Positions 8,748-19,055 of a stretch of DNA of 64,000 nt are shown here, piece after piece. The DNA lies in the NCBI GenBank assembly GCA_021604645.1, contig BQJJ01000001.1, forward strand, positions 248,001 through 312,000, written 5' to 3'. The notes below the pieces were generated by a model that saw only the letters and a program-made list of their open reading frames with translations, was not told where the DNA came from and made no database searches. Position 1 is the first letter of the stretch; every line of letters begins with the position of its first letter. Position numbers and translations under genes: made by a program. The stretch comes from Methyloligella sp. Lineage in GTDB: Bacteria > Pseudomonadota > Alphaproteobacteria > Rhizobiales > HXMU1428-3.

Positions 8748-10667
8748 ATGGTTTCACTAACATTTCCCGATGGCTCAGTTCGTGACTATGATGACGGCAT
8801 CACAGGCTCAGAACTCGCATTATCCATCTCTAAATCACTATCAAAAAAAGCACTGGCAATTTCTTTGGATGGCGAGCTGCAAGATTTAGCAGACCCAATT
8901 GAGAAAAACGGTCAAGTTGGCATTATCACAAGAGACAATGAAGAAGCTCTTGAGTTGATCCGCCATGACGCTGCCCATGTGATGGCAGAAGCTGTGCAAA
9001 CCCTCTGGCCAGAAACCCAAGTGACAATTGGCCCTGTGATTGAAGATGGTTTCTTTTATGACTTTGCAAGAGAAGAGCCTTTTAGCCTTGATGATTTAGA
9101 AAAAATCGAAGCTAAAATGCATGAAATCATTAAGAAAAACGAGCCCTTCACCAAAGAATATTGGAGCCGTGAAAAAGCCATTGAGCATTTCAAGGCAAAA
9201 GGCGAAAATTTCAAGGTTGAACTGGTTGATGCCATTCCTGAAGGTGAAGACCTTAAGATGTATAAGCAAGGGGAATGGATGGACCTTTGCCGTGGGCCGC
9301 ATATGGTCTCAACAGGGCAAATCGGAACCGGGTTTAAACTTCTCAAACTGGCCGGCGCTTATTGGCGCGGCGATTCAAACAACCCGATGCTTCAACGAAT
9401 CTATGGAACGGCATGGAGTTCTGATAAAGAATTAAAGGCTTACCTTCATCGTTTAGAAGAAGCTGAAAAGCGCGATCATCGTCGCTTGGGCCGCGAGATG
9501 GATTTATTCCACTTCCAGGAAGAAGCACCAGGCTCAGTGTTCTGGCATGATAAAGGCTGGAGATTGTTCCAAACGCTGATCGCTTATATGCGCCGCCGCC
9601 AGGAAGAAAATGATTATAAAGAAGTCAACAGTCCTGACATGATGGACAAAGGGCTTTGGGAAAAATCAGGTCACTGGGAAAAATTTGGTGAGCATATGTT
9701 CACCACAGAAACACCAGATGAGCGGGTTTATTGCTGTAAACCAATGAACTGCCCAGGTCACGTTCAGATTTTTAAAAATGGTTTAAAGTCATATCGCGAC
9801 CTTCCTTATCGTGTAGCAGAATTTGGTAAAGTTCACAGATATGAACCTTCTGGTGCCTTGCACGGTATGATGCGTGTGCGCCACTTCACACAAGATGATG
9901 CGCATGTATTCTGTACGGAAGAGCAAATCACAGAAGAATGCGTTCATCTGAATGAAATGATCCTATCTATTTACAAAGACTTTGGTTTTGAAGATGTGAT
10001 CATCAAATTCTCAGACCGACCTGAAAAACGCGTTGGCTCTGATGAAGTTTGGGATAAGTCTGAAGCAGCGCTTAAAACCGCCGTTGAAAAAGCCGGCATG
10101 AGCTATGAGCTCAACCCTGGCGAAGGCGCGTTCTATGGGCCAAAGCTGGAATATGTGCTTCGTGATGCAATCGGCCGTGATTGGCAATGCGGCACAGTCC
10201 AGGTGGATTTGAATCTGCCAGGCAGACTTGGCGCCTTCTTTATCGGCTCAGACGGTGACAAAGCCCACCCTGTGATGATCCACCGTGCGATGTTTGGCTC
10301 GCTAGAGCGGTTCTGCGGTATTTTAATTGAGCACTATGCTGGTCGTTTCCCACTCTGGTTAGCACCCCAGCAAGTGGCTGTCTGTACCATTGTTTCTGAA
10401 GCAGAACCTTTTGCTGAAAAAGTCATGGAAAAATTAAAAGCAGCCGGTCTTACTGCAACCCTTGATATTCGCAATGAGAAAATCAACTACAAAGTGCGCG
10501 AGCACTCACATGCAAAAGTGCCGGTGCTCTTTGTCATCGGTAAACGCGAAGCTGAAGAAGACACAGTCTCAATTCGCCGCCTGGGCTCAAAAGATCAAGA
10601 GGTCGTGAATATAGACGAAGCCATCGCTGCACTTGTGAAAGAAGCAACTCCACCAGATATGAGATAG
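8748..10667 (+). CDS. thrS: Threonine--tRNA ligase
   Basis: 639-residue class II synthetase that charges tRNA-Thr. Order: TGS domain (about 1-60), editing domain with H-D-A-A-H and D-L-C-R-G-P-H motifs (about 65-225), catalytic core with the zinc cysteine in C-K-P-M-N-C-P-G-H, and the anticodon-binding domain (last 110 residues). Length matches the family. The start is set at the ATG preceded by GAGAGG with 7-nt spacing; the longer TTG reading would add eight non-conserved residues. A strong intrinsic terminator follows at 10691-10725. Confidence 0.96.
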   Translation: MVSLTFPDGSVRDYDDGITGSELALSISKSLSKKALAISLDGELQDLADPIEKNGQVGIITRDNEEALELIRHDAAHVMAEAVQTLWPETQVTIGPVIEDGFFYDFAREEPFSLDDLEKIEAKMHEIIKKNEPFTKEYWSREKAIEHFKAKGENFKVELVDAIPEGEDLKMYKQGEWMDLCRGPHMVSTGQIGTGFKLLKLAGAYWRGDSNNPMLQRIYGTAWSSDKELKAYLHRLEEAEKRDHRRLGREMDLFHFQEEAPGSVFWHDKGWRLFQTLIAYMRRRQEENDYKEVNSPDMMDKGLWEKSGHWEKFGEHMFTTETPDERVYCCKPMNCPGHVQIFKNGLKSYRDLPYRVAEFGKVHRYEPSGALHGMMRVRHFTQDDAHVFCTEEQITEECVHLNEMILSIYKDFGFEDVIIKFSDRPEKRVGSDEVWDKSEAALKTAVEKAGMSYELNPGEGAFYGPKLEYVLRDAIGRDWQCGTVQVDLNLPGRLGAFFIGSDGDKAHPVMIHRAMFGSLERFCGILIEHYAGRFPLWLAPQQVAVCTIVSEAEPFAEKVMEKLKAAGLTATLDIRNEKINYKVREHSHAKVPVLFVIGKREAEEDTVSIRRLGSKDQEVVNIDEAIAALVKEATPPDMR

Positions 10668-10690
10668 CTTTAAAAAAATAAAACAGAAAA

Positions 10691-10725
10691 GCCCGCAAGA
10701 TTATATATAGTCTTGCGGGCTTTTT
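10691..10725 (+). terminator. Intrinsic terminator of thrS
   Basis: Perfect 10-bp stem GCCCGCAAGA / TCTTGCGGGC with a 10-nt AT loop, followed by five T residues. Confidence 0.93.
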
Positions 10726-10788
10726 AATGAGCTGATGAAGTGCATTGGCTCCATATTCACAAAAAGATTTTCATTGAGATAAAAAAAT

Positions 10789-10903
10789 GAAGAAGGAGCT
10801 CAGCCCTTTTCGGGCTGAGGGACATTACGCCATGGGCGTCCGGCGTTTAGCGCCGCCCCTCGGAGGCCCAAGCGCGTTAAGCGCTTGGAATAGCCGTGAG
10901 AGG
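10789..10903 (+). repeat. Multi-hairpin repeat, copy B
   Basis: Same linkers as copies A and C (GAAGAAGGAG at 10789-10798; CCTCGGAGGCC near 10858-10868; ATAGCC-GTGAGAG at 10890-10902), but the stems differ in sequence while still pairing. The first is CTCAGCCC/GGGCTGAG, the second ACGCC/GGCGT, the third CGGCG/CGCCG and the fourth CAAGCGC/GCGCTTG. It ends three bases from the stop of the minus-strand vWA gene. Confidence 0.8.
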
Positions 10904-10905
10904 TA

Positions 10906-12588
10906 TTACTGAACAATCACTTCTACTTGCTTTGTATCACCAGCTGTGACTGTGAAGTTCTGGCTATATTTTTGAGTGCCCCGTTCAGCAAGGATTGTAT
11001 AATCACCAGCGGCAAGGATGTGAGTTGGCAAAGCACCAGCACTTTTCTTGATTAAATCGCCCCGCGGAGAAAGCAGGCTCCATTTTGTATCTGCAAGAGC
11101 TTCCCCTCCCTTTTGATAAACCAATTTAAAAGTAACTTTAGCTGAGAGATGATTGATCGTCGCTTCAGTTAATTTACCAGCTACAAGCGAAATATCTGCC
11201 CTTGATTGCGCATTCGCGTCACCATAAGTGCTAATAACATGATAAATACCAGCATTGAGACGAACAACGACGCCAGGTCTGACTTTACCAATAACTTTGA
11301 GCCGTTTACCAAACTGATCACGTTCATCAGAGTAGATGTCAAAGGTGACTTTATTTTCAGAAATCGGCGTACCATTTGCAAGAACAGAACTGATGCGCAA
11401 GCCACCCGCATTAAGAATGAAATGCTCGGTTAAATTTTTCCCTGGCTCCACTTTAATTTTACGCGTTAAAAAAGAACGGCCATAGGCAGCATTAATAAGA
11501 TAAGTCCCCTTTGAAAGAGACATAACTGGCGCCGCAGTTCTGTGAGCACTAATAAGTTTGTGTTTGCCGGTTTTTTTGTCAGGCTTTTCATTATAAATCC
11601 GCCAAACCAGCCCTGTTTTTATCTCAGCACCGCCATCATTTAAATGAGCAACAAGAGCAAGACCGCCATGTGTTTTGTTGACCTTCAAGTTGTTCTGCTG
11701 AAACTTATCTTTAAGCTCTACCTGACCTTCATTTTCAACAGCACCAGTTATTGTTTTTTTGGTAGGGGCAACGATAATTTCAGTCGCACCAGCCCATGAA
11801 TTATCATTTTTTTCTTCTGGCTTGTTTTGAGCAATAAGAGCGGGTTTGACAAGTTTTGCTCGCTCAATACTGGCCCCAAGCGCGACGCTAATCTCTTTTG
11901 CATTTCTGGCATAAGTGAGTTTGCCATTTGAAGGAGTAATCACACAACTAAGTGGATTTATAGTGGGAGAGTTCGCGAAGCCAATGCCTATAACATCAAT
12001 GGTGATGTTAGGGTTTGCCCCATTTAAACTTAAAGCCGTTTCACACGGATCAAGAGGGCATTTGCCAAGCCCATCACTCAAAAGAATAATGCGCAAGGGT
12101 TTAGACTTATCTTTGACTAAACTGGCAGCGTCAAGCAATGATTGACCAATTGGGGCGGCGCCGCGCGGTCGTAACGGGTTAATAACAGGCACAAAGGTTG
12201 AGGCATTTAATTTTTGCAAGGGCTTGATAACTTGAACAGAATTACAACCACGACTAGCTATATGCCCATAGGCCAGTAATCCAGCATTGATTTTTTTATC
12301 ATAAGTTTTTAATGCGCTGGAAAGAGCTTGCTGAGTAATGGTGACTTTGATCTCATTATCCAGCTTCGCCCACATGCTTTTTGATAAACCATATATAAAT
12401 ACAACAGAAGGGTTAGTATCTGATTGGGCAACAGCTTTATGGGAAACAATAGGCAACAGTAATAAACTACAAAAAATACAGATTGTCAGTCTATTCAGAG
12501 ACCTGTCCCTATAAGAGCTAAAGCGACAAGTTAGTGCGTTTAAAGCTCGTTTGATTAAGTCCGAAGGTTTTATTTTGTCTAGAGACAT
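10906..12588 (-). CDS. Secreted vWA-like protein with degenerate MIDAS
   Basis: 560 residues: cytoplasmic N terminus, a hydrophobic export segment (about residues 34-54, ending A-V-A-Q), a von Willebrand A-type domain (about 60-230), then C-terminal beta-rich repeats resembling carboxypeptidase-regulatory/PEGA modules. The metal site D-x-S-x-S reads G67-L-S-K-S, so the metal-binding aspartate is lost, unlike the paralogue upstream on the same strand (12722-14758), where it is intact. The two are probably co-transcribed, 133 nt apart. Function is unknown; a periplasmic or surface scaffold is plausible. Confidence 0.7.
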   Translation of the reverse strand: MSLDKIKPSDLIKRALNALTCRFSSYRDRSLNRLTICIFCSLLLLPIVSHKAVAQSDTNPSVVFIYGLSKSMWAKLDNEIKVTITQQALSSALKTYDKKINAGLLAYGHIASRGCNSVQVIKPLQKLNASTFVPVINPLRPRGAAPIGQSLLDAASLVKDKSKPLRIILLSDGLGKCPLDPCETALSLNGANPNITIDVIGIGFANSPTINPLSCVITPSNGKLTYARNAKEISVALGASIERAKLVKPALIAQNKPEEKNDNSWAGATEIIVAPTKKTITGAVENEGQVELKDKFQQNNLKVNKTHGGLALVAHLNDGGAEIKTGLVWRIYNEKPDKKTGKHKLISAHRTAAPVMSLSKGTYLINAAYGRSFLTRKIKVEPGKNLTEHFILNAGGLRISSVLANGTPISENKVTFDIYSDERDQFGKRLKVIGKVRPGVVVRLNAGIYHVISTYGDANAQSRADISLVAGKLTEATINHLSAKVTFKLVYQKGGEALADTKWSLLSPRGDLIKKSAGALPTHILAAGDYTILAERGTQKYSQNFTVTAGDTKQVEVIVQ

Positions 12589-12721
12589 AACGTTCTCATT
12601 CTGTTGTTTAATTGGTCGATATGAAAATGAAAAAAGAGTTCAATTTCATAAAATCATGCACACAACACATGACTAGTTTTTAGTAGCATCTTCTGTAGAG
12701 ATACAGTCTATGGCCTGGATC

Positions 12722-14758
12722 CTAGTTGATTTGCTTGTCAGATAAATCAAATTTCCTCGGTTTTTTCCCCTTTATCCTAAGTTTTGATCTAAATTTATCA
12801 TTTCCTATCTCAGCAACAACCTTATATGTGCCAGCTGATAAATATAAACTTGGAGATGCTTCAACACTTTGCCAGACCATATTTCCCTTTTTGTCAAATA
12901 ATTGCCAAAAAATTTGATGGCGCGACAGAGCATCATCACGTTTAGAAATTGAAAAACTCACATAGGCTTGTCGAGAAGAAAATTTTATAGTTTGACTTGT
13001 GCCGCTTTTAATCTGGACTTCTTTTACCTGCGCGCGGTCAGTTTGAGACGTTCTGTATAAAAGCCTATATTTTCCTGGTGATAGGTAGATGTCATTTTCA
13101 AAATCTGAAATTTCAGCGATATATTTGGGCCCTGAACTTTCATTCAGTTTTAAAATTTCGAGGTGGGGAGCTTCTTCTTTTGTTTGTTTTGTAACATCAA
13201 TTTTTAAAATCCCTTGTTGAAGAGAAAGTGTTTGAGCCGAAGCATGGCCGGATTTAATGGAAAAACTATGACGCATTTCAGAATGGCCATCAATGATATG
13301 GGCTAAATATTTCCCAGGAGTCAGATCAAATTGAGGCGTTTTTGCTAGCGAGCGGGCGACTTCCACCAACTGGTCCGGCTTAAGGTCTGTTCTATAAATT
13401 TTAATAGAAGGAGCGGACAAAGGAGTGCCTTCAGACCCGTTGGTTAAATCAAACCGAACACGGCCAGTTTCCTTCCAAATAGGAATTTCAATGAGTTTGC
13501 CTGGAGCTGCATGCAAAAACCAGTTTTGCATCTTGCCATTTTCAACACCTGAGATCTTATAGGTACCAGCAGGAATTAAGCGCGTCTGCGTGAGCTTCGC
13601 TAAATCAAAAATCAGCGTTTCACTATTCTCTTCAAGAGAATTAGGTTGTTTTGCGTCAACCCGGCGTTCAAGTAATAATTTGCCAAAACCAGAGCGACTA
13701 TCAGGAATAGCCCATCCAGCTGGCAATTTTAATTGACTGAGGTTGAAAATAAAACGTGTTAATTCACGTTTGTTTTTTTGAATTTCAATGTCTCGAATAA
13801 CCTGATAATCATCAAAATCAGCAACAATGCGATACGCACCTGGGGTTAAATCAAATTCGGTTTCTGCAGATTTGCTTGTCCAGGGCGGGAGGTCGCTTTC
13901 AGCAACTCTCTCTTTTGTCAATTTCTCAATCTTCCAGGAAATACCCTTTTTCAAAGCTGGGCTTTTAGGGCCGAGATGAGCTGAAAGTTTAATGCCAGGC
14001 TTAATAACAATCTTTTTAGGAACAGGTTTTTTACTAACAGGTGCCTTAAAAGGAAGGCCTTTTAAGCTTGAATTCAAAGCTGCAGTAATGGCAGCTTCTA
14101 AAGTTTCTTTGTTTGAAGGCGTGTGAAAGCTCCCGCCACTGTTTTTAGAAAGGCACTGAAGAGACCGCGCATCTTTTGGCAACATTGAAAAGGCAATCAC
14201 GTGCACAATCAGTTTGTTTTTTTTCGCAAATTCCGGCGTGATCAATGAGCAGGGGTCTTTTCGGCAATTTTCAGGCCCATCAGCAAGAAGAATAATGGAT
14301 GATCCTGTTGTGCCTTTTCTATTTAAAATCTTAACAGCTGAATTCAAAGATGATGTGATTGGAGTTTTTCCAATAGGTTTAATACGGTTAACAATGCGGG
14401 AATATTGAAGAGGGTTTAAAGGAGATGCTTGTTTTAGAAGCTGAATGTCAAGACAAGCTGCTCTCTTTCTATGGCCATAAGACATAAGCCCAAGATTTAA
14501 TTTTCCTTCAAAAGGACGAATAGCTCCAGCTATTGCTTTTCTGGCCACCAAGATTTTGTGACCATCTTTTATCTTTCCCCACATAGACCCCGATCCATCA
14601 AGAATAAGCATAGCTTGTGGAACTGAACCAACTTGCGGGTTTTCAGAAAGGGCAAAAGAAGACAAATAAGTCAGAAAAAAGAAGAAAGTGACGAAAAAGC
14701 ATAAAAGCTGAGTGAAAAAGCAAGCAATTCTTTTTAGGCCTAAACTTAAGAGTAACAT
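12722..14758 (-). CDS. Secreted vWA-domain protein
   Basis: 678 residues: a long hydrophobic signal or anchor (about 10-40), a vWA domain with intact MIDAS D54-G-S-G-S, and the following D-G-P-E-N-C region with cysteines. Five or so beta-sandwich repeats in the C-terminal 430 residues share the pattern L-x-x-G-x-Y, as in carboxypeptidase-regulatory-like modules. The YfbK/TerY-like vWA domain binds protein partners through a divalent metal. It is the promoter-proximal gene of the vWA pair. I cannot assign a substrate. Confidence 0.75.
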   Translation of the reverse strand: MLLLSLGLKRIACFFTQLLCFFVTFFFFLTYLSSFALSENPQVGSVPQAMLILDGSGSMWGKIKDGHKILVARKAIAGAIRPFEGKLNLGLMSYGHRKRAACLDIQLLKQASPLNPLQYSRIVNRIKPIGKTPITSSLNSAVKILNRKGTTGSSIILLADGPENCRKDPCSLITPEFAKKNKLIVHVIAFSMLPKDARSLQCLSKNSGGSFHTPSNKETLEAAITAALNSSLKGLPFKAPVSKKPVPKKIVIKPGIKLSAHLGPKSPALKKGISWKIEKLTKERVAESDLPPWTSKSAETEFDLTPGAYRIVADFDDYQVIRDIEIQKNKRELTRFIFNLSQLKLPAGWAIPDSRSGFGKLLLERRVDAKQPNSLEENSETLIFDLAKLTQTRLIPAGTYKISGVENGKMQNWFLHAAPGKLIEIPIWKETGRVRFDLTNGSEGTPLSAPSIKIYRTDLKPDQLVEVARSLAKTPQFDLTPGKYLAHIIDGHSEMRHSFSIKSGHASAQTLSLQQGILKIDVTKQTKEEAPHLEILKLNESSGPKYIAEISDFENDIYLSPGKYRLLYRTSQTDRAQVKEVQIKSGTSQTIKFSSRQAYVSFSISKRDDALSRHQIFWQLFDKKGNMVWQSVEASPSLYLSAGTYKVVAEIGNDKFRSKLRIKGKKPRKFDLSDKQIN

Positions 14759-15039
14759 ATGCTTATTTCCAAAAATTTGAGTATGAAACGCTGTCGCTCG
14801 TTCTATAAGATAAGTTTATCAGTGAACAGAAGCCCAGTCATGTATGGTAATCAAAATAATTGTCATTATTATCATGAAATTAGCCATTTTTTTGAAAAAA
14901 GTCAGATAATAGAGAGCTTTTATCCAAGAAAGAGGCCGTAATCTAAAGATTAACAGGACGTTAACGAAGATCGCGTAAAGTTGAACAATTAAAAGTCTCA
15001 TATTCGTAGTGCGTAGCAATAACAGAACTGGTAAAGATC

Positions 15040-16167
15040 ATGGCTGTTGGTTCCACCACGCAAATGCCCCTTAAAATTGAAACCGCTCTAAGAAAAGCAG
15101 CCGCTGCTACAGGGGTTGATTTCCAATATTTAGTCGATACAGCCAAACGAGAAAGCGGATTTCGCCCCAGTGTAAAAGCGCCAACATCAAGTGCATCAGG
15201 TCTGTTTCAATTTATCGAAAGCACCTGGTTACAAATGGTCAAAGAAAAAGGGCCTGAGCTGGGATTAACAGAAGCGGCCGCACAAATCACAAAAACAAGT
15301 TCTGGAAAATACCGCGTCGAGGACCCGGCAACCCGGCGAGAAATTCTTGAATTGCGAAATAAGCCTGAAGTCGCAGCTCTTATGGCGGGTGCTTTCACTC
15401 AACTTAATGCTGAGACCATTGAAGCTAAAGTTGGGCGCAAACCAACATCGGGCGAGCTATATATTGCTCATTTTCTTGGCGCCCATAATGGCAGTAAATT
15501 AATCCATGCTTCATCTCTAAAGCCAGATATGAAAGCTGCAGATTTATTTCCCCAAGCTGCAAATTCAAATAAGTCTCTATTTTACAAAAGTGGAAACCCG
15601 GTGAGCGTTAAGGGCTTGTACCATAATCTGGTGCGTCGCCATTCTGTTCAACAAATCGATGTTGCGCAAAACAAACAAGAAACGAAAATTGCTGAACTCG
15701 AAGCAGTGAAACAACCCGTTATCTTGCAAGGCTCTGCGGATTATCAAAGAGAGACACAAAATTCAAAATCTTTTGAGGTGGAAAAAACAGGCAACATTGG
15801 TCAAATTTTTCACCAAGGGCTAGATGGAACTTTGTTCACAAGCAACACAGCAGATGTTAAAGGCCAAAGAACCCAACATAAAACGAATGGCATTGAAGGT
15901 GATCTAGGGCAAAAGAAAGCGGTCGGATTTGCTAGCAATATCAACCACAAGCAGAAAAATGACCTTAATCACGGCGATATAAAACAAAGTGGAGAAGGGC
16001 GAATTGGTGTTTGGGGGCAAGCTGCCAATAGCAAGCTGACAAAGGCGGAGCCACATAATGAAAAATTCGCTGTGAACAATGCGGCAAAACAAAAACCCAT
16101 ACTGGAATTAGGCGAAGGTAGCCTCTCAAAGGCAGCAGAAATTTTTCGGAAAGGTGGCTTAGGCTAA
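15040..16167 (+). CDS. Lytic transglycosylase (SLT domain) protein
   Basis: 375 residues. Residues 25-190 form an SLT-type lysozyme fold with the putative catalytic E38 in A-K-R-E-S-G-F and the usual S-A-S-G-L-F-Q-F-I block after it; the enzyme would cleave peptidoglycan to 1,6-anhydromuropeptides. The C-terminal half is polar, low-complexity and not conserved. No cleavable signal peptide is evident, so export may be non-classical, as for flagellum-associated transglycosylases. Its neighbour is a convergent HPt/response-regulator pair. Confidence 0.8.
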   Translation: MAVGSTTQMPLKIETALRKAAAATGVDFQYLVDTAKRESGFRPSVKAPTSSASGLFQFIESTWLQMVKEKGPELGLTEAAAQITKTSSGKYRVEDPATRREILELRNKPEVAALMAGAFTQLNAETIEAKVGRKPTSGELYIAHFLGAHNGSKLIHASSLKPDMKAADLFPQAANSNKSLFYKSGNPVSVKGLYHNLVRRHSVQQIDVAQNKQETKIAELEAVKQPVILQGSADYQRETQNSKSFEVEKTGNIGQIFHQGLDGTLFTSNTADVKGQRTQHKTNGIEGDLGQKKAVGFASNINHKQKNDLNHGDIKQSGEGRIGVWGQAANSKLTKAEPHNEKFAVNNAAKQKPILELGEGSLSKAAEIFRKGGLG

Positions 16168-16183
16168 ATAAAAAATTTAGCTC

Positions 16184-16726
16184 TTATTGTTGCTCAGCCC
16201 GCTCAAATTCATGTTTTAAAATCTTCATAACCATTTGCCGAAGGCCAAGCGAAATCGCATTCGCTTTAGGGTCATCATGATTTTTAGTGCATTCTTTCAC
16301 TATGGTTTGAATAGAGCGCACATGCAGTTCAGCTATTTTAGGGCTAATCCGGGAGACATCTGGTGTCTTTTCCAGGAGATTACAAAGAGTATCACTAATC
16401 TCAGCAACCACAGGATATCCCAAAGTTGTAGCTTGGCCCTTTAAGTCATGCATAATCGTATGAACTTCTTCGCCAGCTGCGCTATCAAGACCATCTTGGT
16501 GAACTTGTGGAAGTTTCGAGAGAAGTTCGTCAATTGAAGAGATCATCCAGTCATCAAATTCAGCGCTAAGTTCTTCAATCGCACTTTCAGCAGCCTTGAT
16601 AGCTCTTTTACAAGCACCACCGGCACTACCCGGTTTAAGAACGCGATCCTTTAAGTCAGTCCGTGGAGGAATGACGATGATTTCTTCATCTTTAGAATTT
16701 TGCATTTCCGCTGACATGTTTTTCAA
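16184..16726 (-). CDS. Histidine phosphotransfer (HPt) protein
   Basis: 180 residues with one HPt domain in the C-terminal two thirds; the phospho-accepting histidine is H93 in M-H-D-L-K-G. About 55 N-terminal residues precede the four-helix bundle and are not recognisable. It is expected to shuttle phosphate between a hybrid kinase and a response regulator. It lies 20 nt downstream of the CheY-like gene on the same strand, so the two probably form one phosphorelay operon. The cognate kinase is not in this window. Confidence 0.82.
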   Translation of the reverse strand: MKNMSAEMQNSKDEEIIVIPPRTDLKDRVLKPGSAGGACKRAIKAAESAIEELSAEFDDWMISSIDELLSKLPQVHQDGLDSAAGEEVHTIMHDLKGQATTLGYPVVAEISDTLCNLLEKTPDVSRISPKIAELHVRSIQTIVKECTKNHDDPKANAISLGLRQMVMKILKHEFERAEQQ

Positions 16727-16746
16727 TCTCTATTGACTAGTATTAC

Positions 16747-17274
16747 TTACAGAGAAACTTGTTCACCAACCATAAAGGCGTTTGAATCAGTTTTACGGCG
16801 CTCATCACCATTAAAGTTCGGATCAGCACTGCGACGGCGGTCAGGGCCAAAATAGGTGCTGACCTTAATAAAGGGACGAGGATTCTCAATAACATTTTGA
16901 ACCCGCTTGTAAAGAGCGTTTGCAGAAACCGGTTTACATAAAAACTCAGTAACGCCAGCATCTCGCGCCTGGAGAACTCGCTTACGCTCAGAGTAAGCAG
17001 TTAGCATAATAATAGGTAAATAAGGGTGTTTAGAACCATCCGGATTACGGATCATTTGCGTGAGTTCAATACCATCAAAAATCGGCATCTTAATATCAGT
17101 AATCAGAATATCTGGTAGAAAGTTTTCTACCGCTTCAAGAGCTGAAGCACCATCTTCAGCTTCACAAATTTCACGTGAACCAAAAGCACGTAATAAAGTC
17201 CGAACGATGCGGCGCATGTGCGCATTATCATCTGCAACGACGAATCTCAGTTTTTCAAATTCAATTTTTGCCAT
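16747..17274 (-). CDS. CheY-like response regulator with short C-terminal tail
   Basis: 175 residues from the ATG at 17274 (a TTG at 17295 would add seven residues with no better ribosome binding site). The receiver domain spans about 8-125 with the acidic pocket D15-D16, phospho-acceptor D60, T92 and K114 all present. The tail (about 50 residues) is charged, with an F-G-P-D-R-R-R-S motif and no DNA-binding domain, so output is by protein interaction. Its operon partner is the HPt protein just downstream. Confidence 0.88.
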   Translation of the reverse strand: MAKIEFEKLRFVVADDNAHMRRIVRTLLRAFGSREICEAEDGASALEAVENFLPDILITDIKMPIFDGIELTQMIRNPDGSKHPYLPIIMLTAYSERKRVLQARDAGVTEFLCKPVSANALYKRVQNVIENPRPFIKVSTYFGPDRRRSADPNFNGDERRKTDSNAFMVGEQVSL

Positions 17275-17459
17275 AGGTTTACGGGTCCAGATCAACTCAA
17301 AACTAAACTCTAGTACCTTAAAAATAAAAGGTTCCCGAATTTCTCAATGAACACACTATAGGTCAGAACCATTTAAGAAAGATTTGACAAAATTAAAAAT
17401 ATTACAGGTAATTTGTGGACCGACAAAGCAATATTAGGCAAAAACCGCGTTAATCCTTA

Positions 17460-18239
17460 TCAAGAGTAAAAGAACTGTTCGTTTATGATACGTTCATCAA
17501 GTGCATGGCCAGGATCAAATAACAGTCTCAAAGATATAGATTGGTCTTCTTTAATCTCTACCCGCCGAATGTCTTTAAATTCGTGGTGATCAGCAACAGC
17601 ATTTATCGGGCGCTTGAGAGGTTCAAGCGCTTCAATTTCAACGATAGCGTGGTTTTTCAGAAGTGCCCCCCGCCACCGACGTGGCCTGAACGGGCTAATA
17701 GGAGTAAGAGCCAGTAATTGAGCTCCAACTGGCAAAATCGGTCCATGAGCTGAGAAATTATAGGCCGTTGACCCGGCCGGTGTTGCCACCATTACTCCAT
17801 CACAGATTAGTTCAGCCAGACGTTTACGCCCATCAACTGAAATTTTTAGTTTTGCAGCTTGGTGAGATTGACGAAACAACGAAACTTCATTAATCGCCAG
17901 GGCCTTTAAAGTCTGGTTTTCACCATTAAAGGCCTTCAATTTTAAGGGATGAATAATATTTTCTTCTGAAAGTTCTAGCCGTTCTAGCAAACCATCCAGG
18001 CTATATTCGTTCATCAAGAAACCAATAGAGCCAAAGTTCATCCCATAAATGGGCCGGGGACGGTCTATTGTCGAATGCAAAGTTTGTAGCATCACACCAT
18101 CACCGCCAAGAGCGACAATCACATCAGCATCTTCAATAGAAGAATGGTCATAGCGTGCTTTCAGCTCAGCAACAGCTTGTTCTGCCTCAGCTGTTTCACC
18201 AGAAACAAAGGCGATTTTAGAAAATTTAGTCATGGTCAT
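17460..18239 (-). CDS. nadK: NAD kinase
   Basis: 259-residue ATP-NAD kinase that makes NADP. The G-G-D-G motif lies at residues 45-48, followed by N-F-G-S-I-G-F-L and the [10 protein letters not shown] nucleotide/substrate loop; length fits the family. Two closely spaced ATGs (18239 and 18233) are both possible starts. It is transcribed alone, divergently from the MAPEG/GST operon. Confidence 0.94.
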   Translation of the reverse strand: MTMTKFSKIAFVSGETAEAEQAVAELKARYDHSSIEDADVIVALGGDGVMLQTLHSTIDRPRPIYGMNFGSIGFLMNEYSLDGLLERLELSEENIIHPLKLKAFNGENQTLKALAINEVSLFRQSHQAAKLKISVDGRKRLAELICDGVMVATPAGSTAYNFSAHGPILPVGAQLLALTPISPFRPRRWRGALLKNHAIVEIEALEPLKRPINAVADHHEFKDIRRVEIKEDQSISLRLLFDPGHALDERIINEQFFYS

Positions 18240-18639
18240 ATATCTGGTGTCGCAATCAGCAATGTTAAGAGCTTAAGTTTTAAGCCTAAATGTTCTTAGA
18301 ACTATAAAAAAGAAAAATACTCGAGGGGAGGAACTTTCTTTTAGATAGTTAATGTAAGGGCAAAGCAGGTCTAAAACATAAATTTATGATAGAGGTCTCA
18401 GTCCTTTTAAAATAGTTGAATAAATATCATAAACAAGAGCTTTTACCCACGGTATTCGTCTTTTGTGAATTAGTTAAATAGTTACAAGCGTGCCAAAAAT
18501 CAGATTTCATAAAAACAAGAATTTGCACAAAATGATCCTCCAAAATGGCCTGTTAAAAAAACACCTTGTAAAACTACCTAACGTAAGGTAGGTTTTTTAG
18601 GTGTTACAAATTTAGCAAATGATATTTACGGAGCTTATC
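18240..18639. other. Divergent intergenic region nadK / detox operon
   Basis: Holds the nadK promoter on the minus strand and, at 18561-18604, a nested dyad listed separately as an operator. Otherwise AT-rich, with no gene seen. Confidence 0.5.
18561..18604. promoter_or_regulatory. Nested dyad, likely TetR-type operator
   Basis: CTACCTAACGTAAGGTAG (18574-18591) is an 18-bp dyad with one mismatched pair, flanked symmetrically (7 nt each side) by ACACCT and AGGTGT. It lies about 36 nt before the MAPEG start, in an operon that ends with its own TetR gene. It could fold as a hairpin with a T-tract, but no upstream plus-strand transcript is available to terminate, so an operator is the better reading. 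Confidence 0.6.
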
Positions 18640-19038
18640 ATGACACCAGAACTCTATTGGTTAACACTAACCGCCTTGATGACATCTCTTTTATGGCTGC
18701 CCTACATCATAAATCGTCTCGCCGAAATGGGTATAGGACAAGCCGTTTTCAATCCTAATTCTGATCCAAGCCCAAACGCATTATGGGCAAAGCGCATGAT
18801 GTGCGCTCATGAAAATGCCGTTGAAAACCTGGTTGTTTTTGCCCCCCTGGTTATCGTTTTACATATTACAGGGGCGGCAACATCCCTCACTGCCACAGCA
18901 GCGATGGTTTATTTCTTTGCCCGTCTGGCACATTTCCTCGTTTACACATTTGGTATCCCTGGCCTTAGAACCATTGCATTCGCAGTTGGTTTCTTCTGTC
19001 AATTAATCATCGGCTTAACTGCACTCAACGTGCTTTAA
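18640..19038 (+). CDS. MAPEG-family membrane protein
   Basis: 132-residue integral membrane protein of the MAPEG (microsomal glutathione transferase-like) family: four hydrophobic helices and the A-H-E-N-A-V-E-N motif typical of the bacterial branch. It may conjugate or handle glutathione adducts of hydrophobic compounds in the membrane. The start is set at 18640 because GGAG lies 6 nt upstream; an earlier in-frame ATG at 18619 lacks a site. First gene of the five-gene operon. Confidence 0.85.
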   Translation: MTPELYWLTLTALMTSLLWLPYIINRLAEMGIGQAVFNPNSDPSPNALWAKRMMCAHENAVENLVVFAPLVIVLHITGAATSLTATAAMVYFFARLAHFLVYTFGIPGLRTIAFAVGFFCQLIIGLTALNVL

Positions 19039-19055
19039 TTAAAAAGGTAAATACA

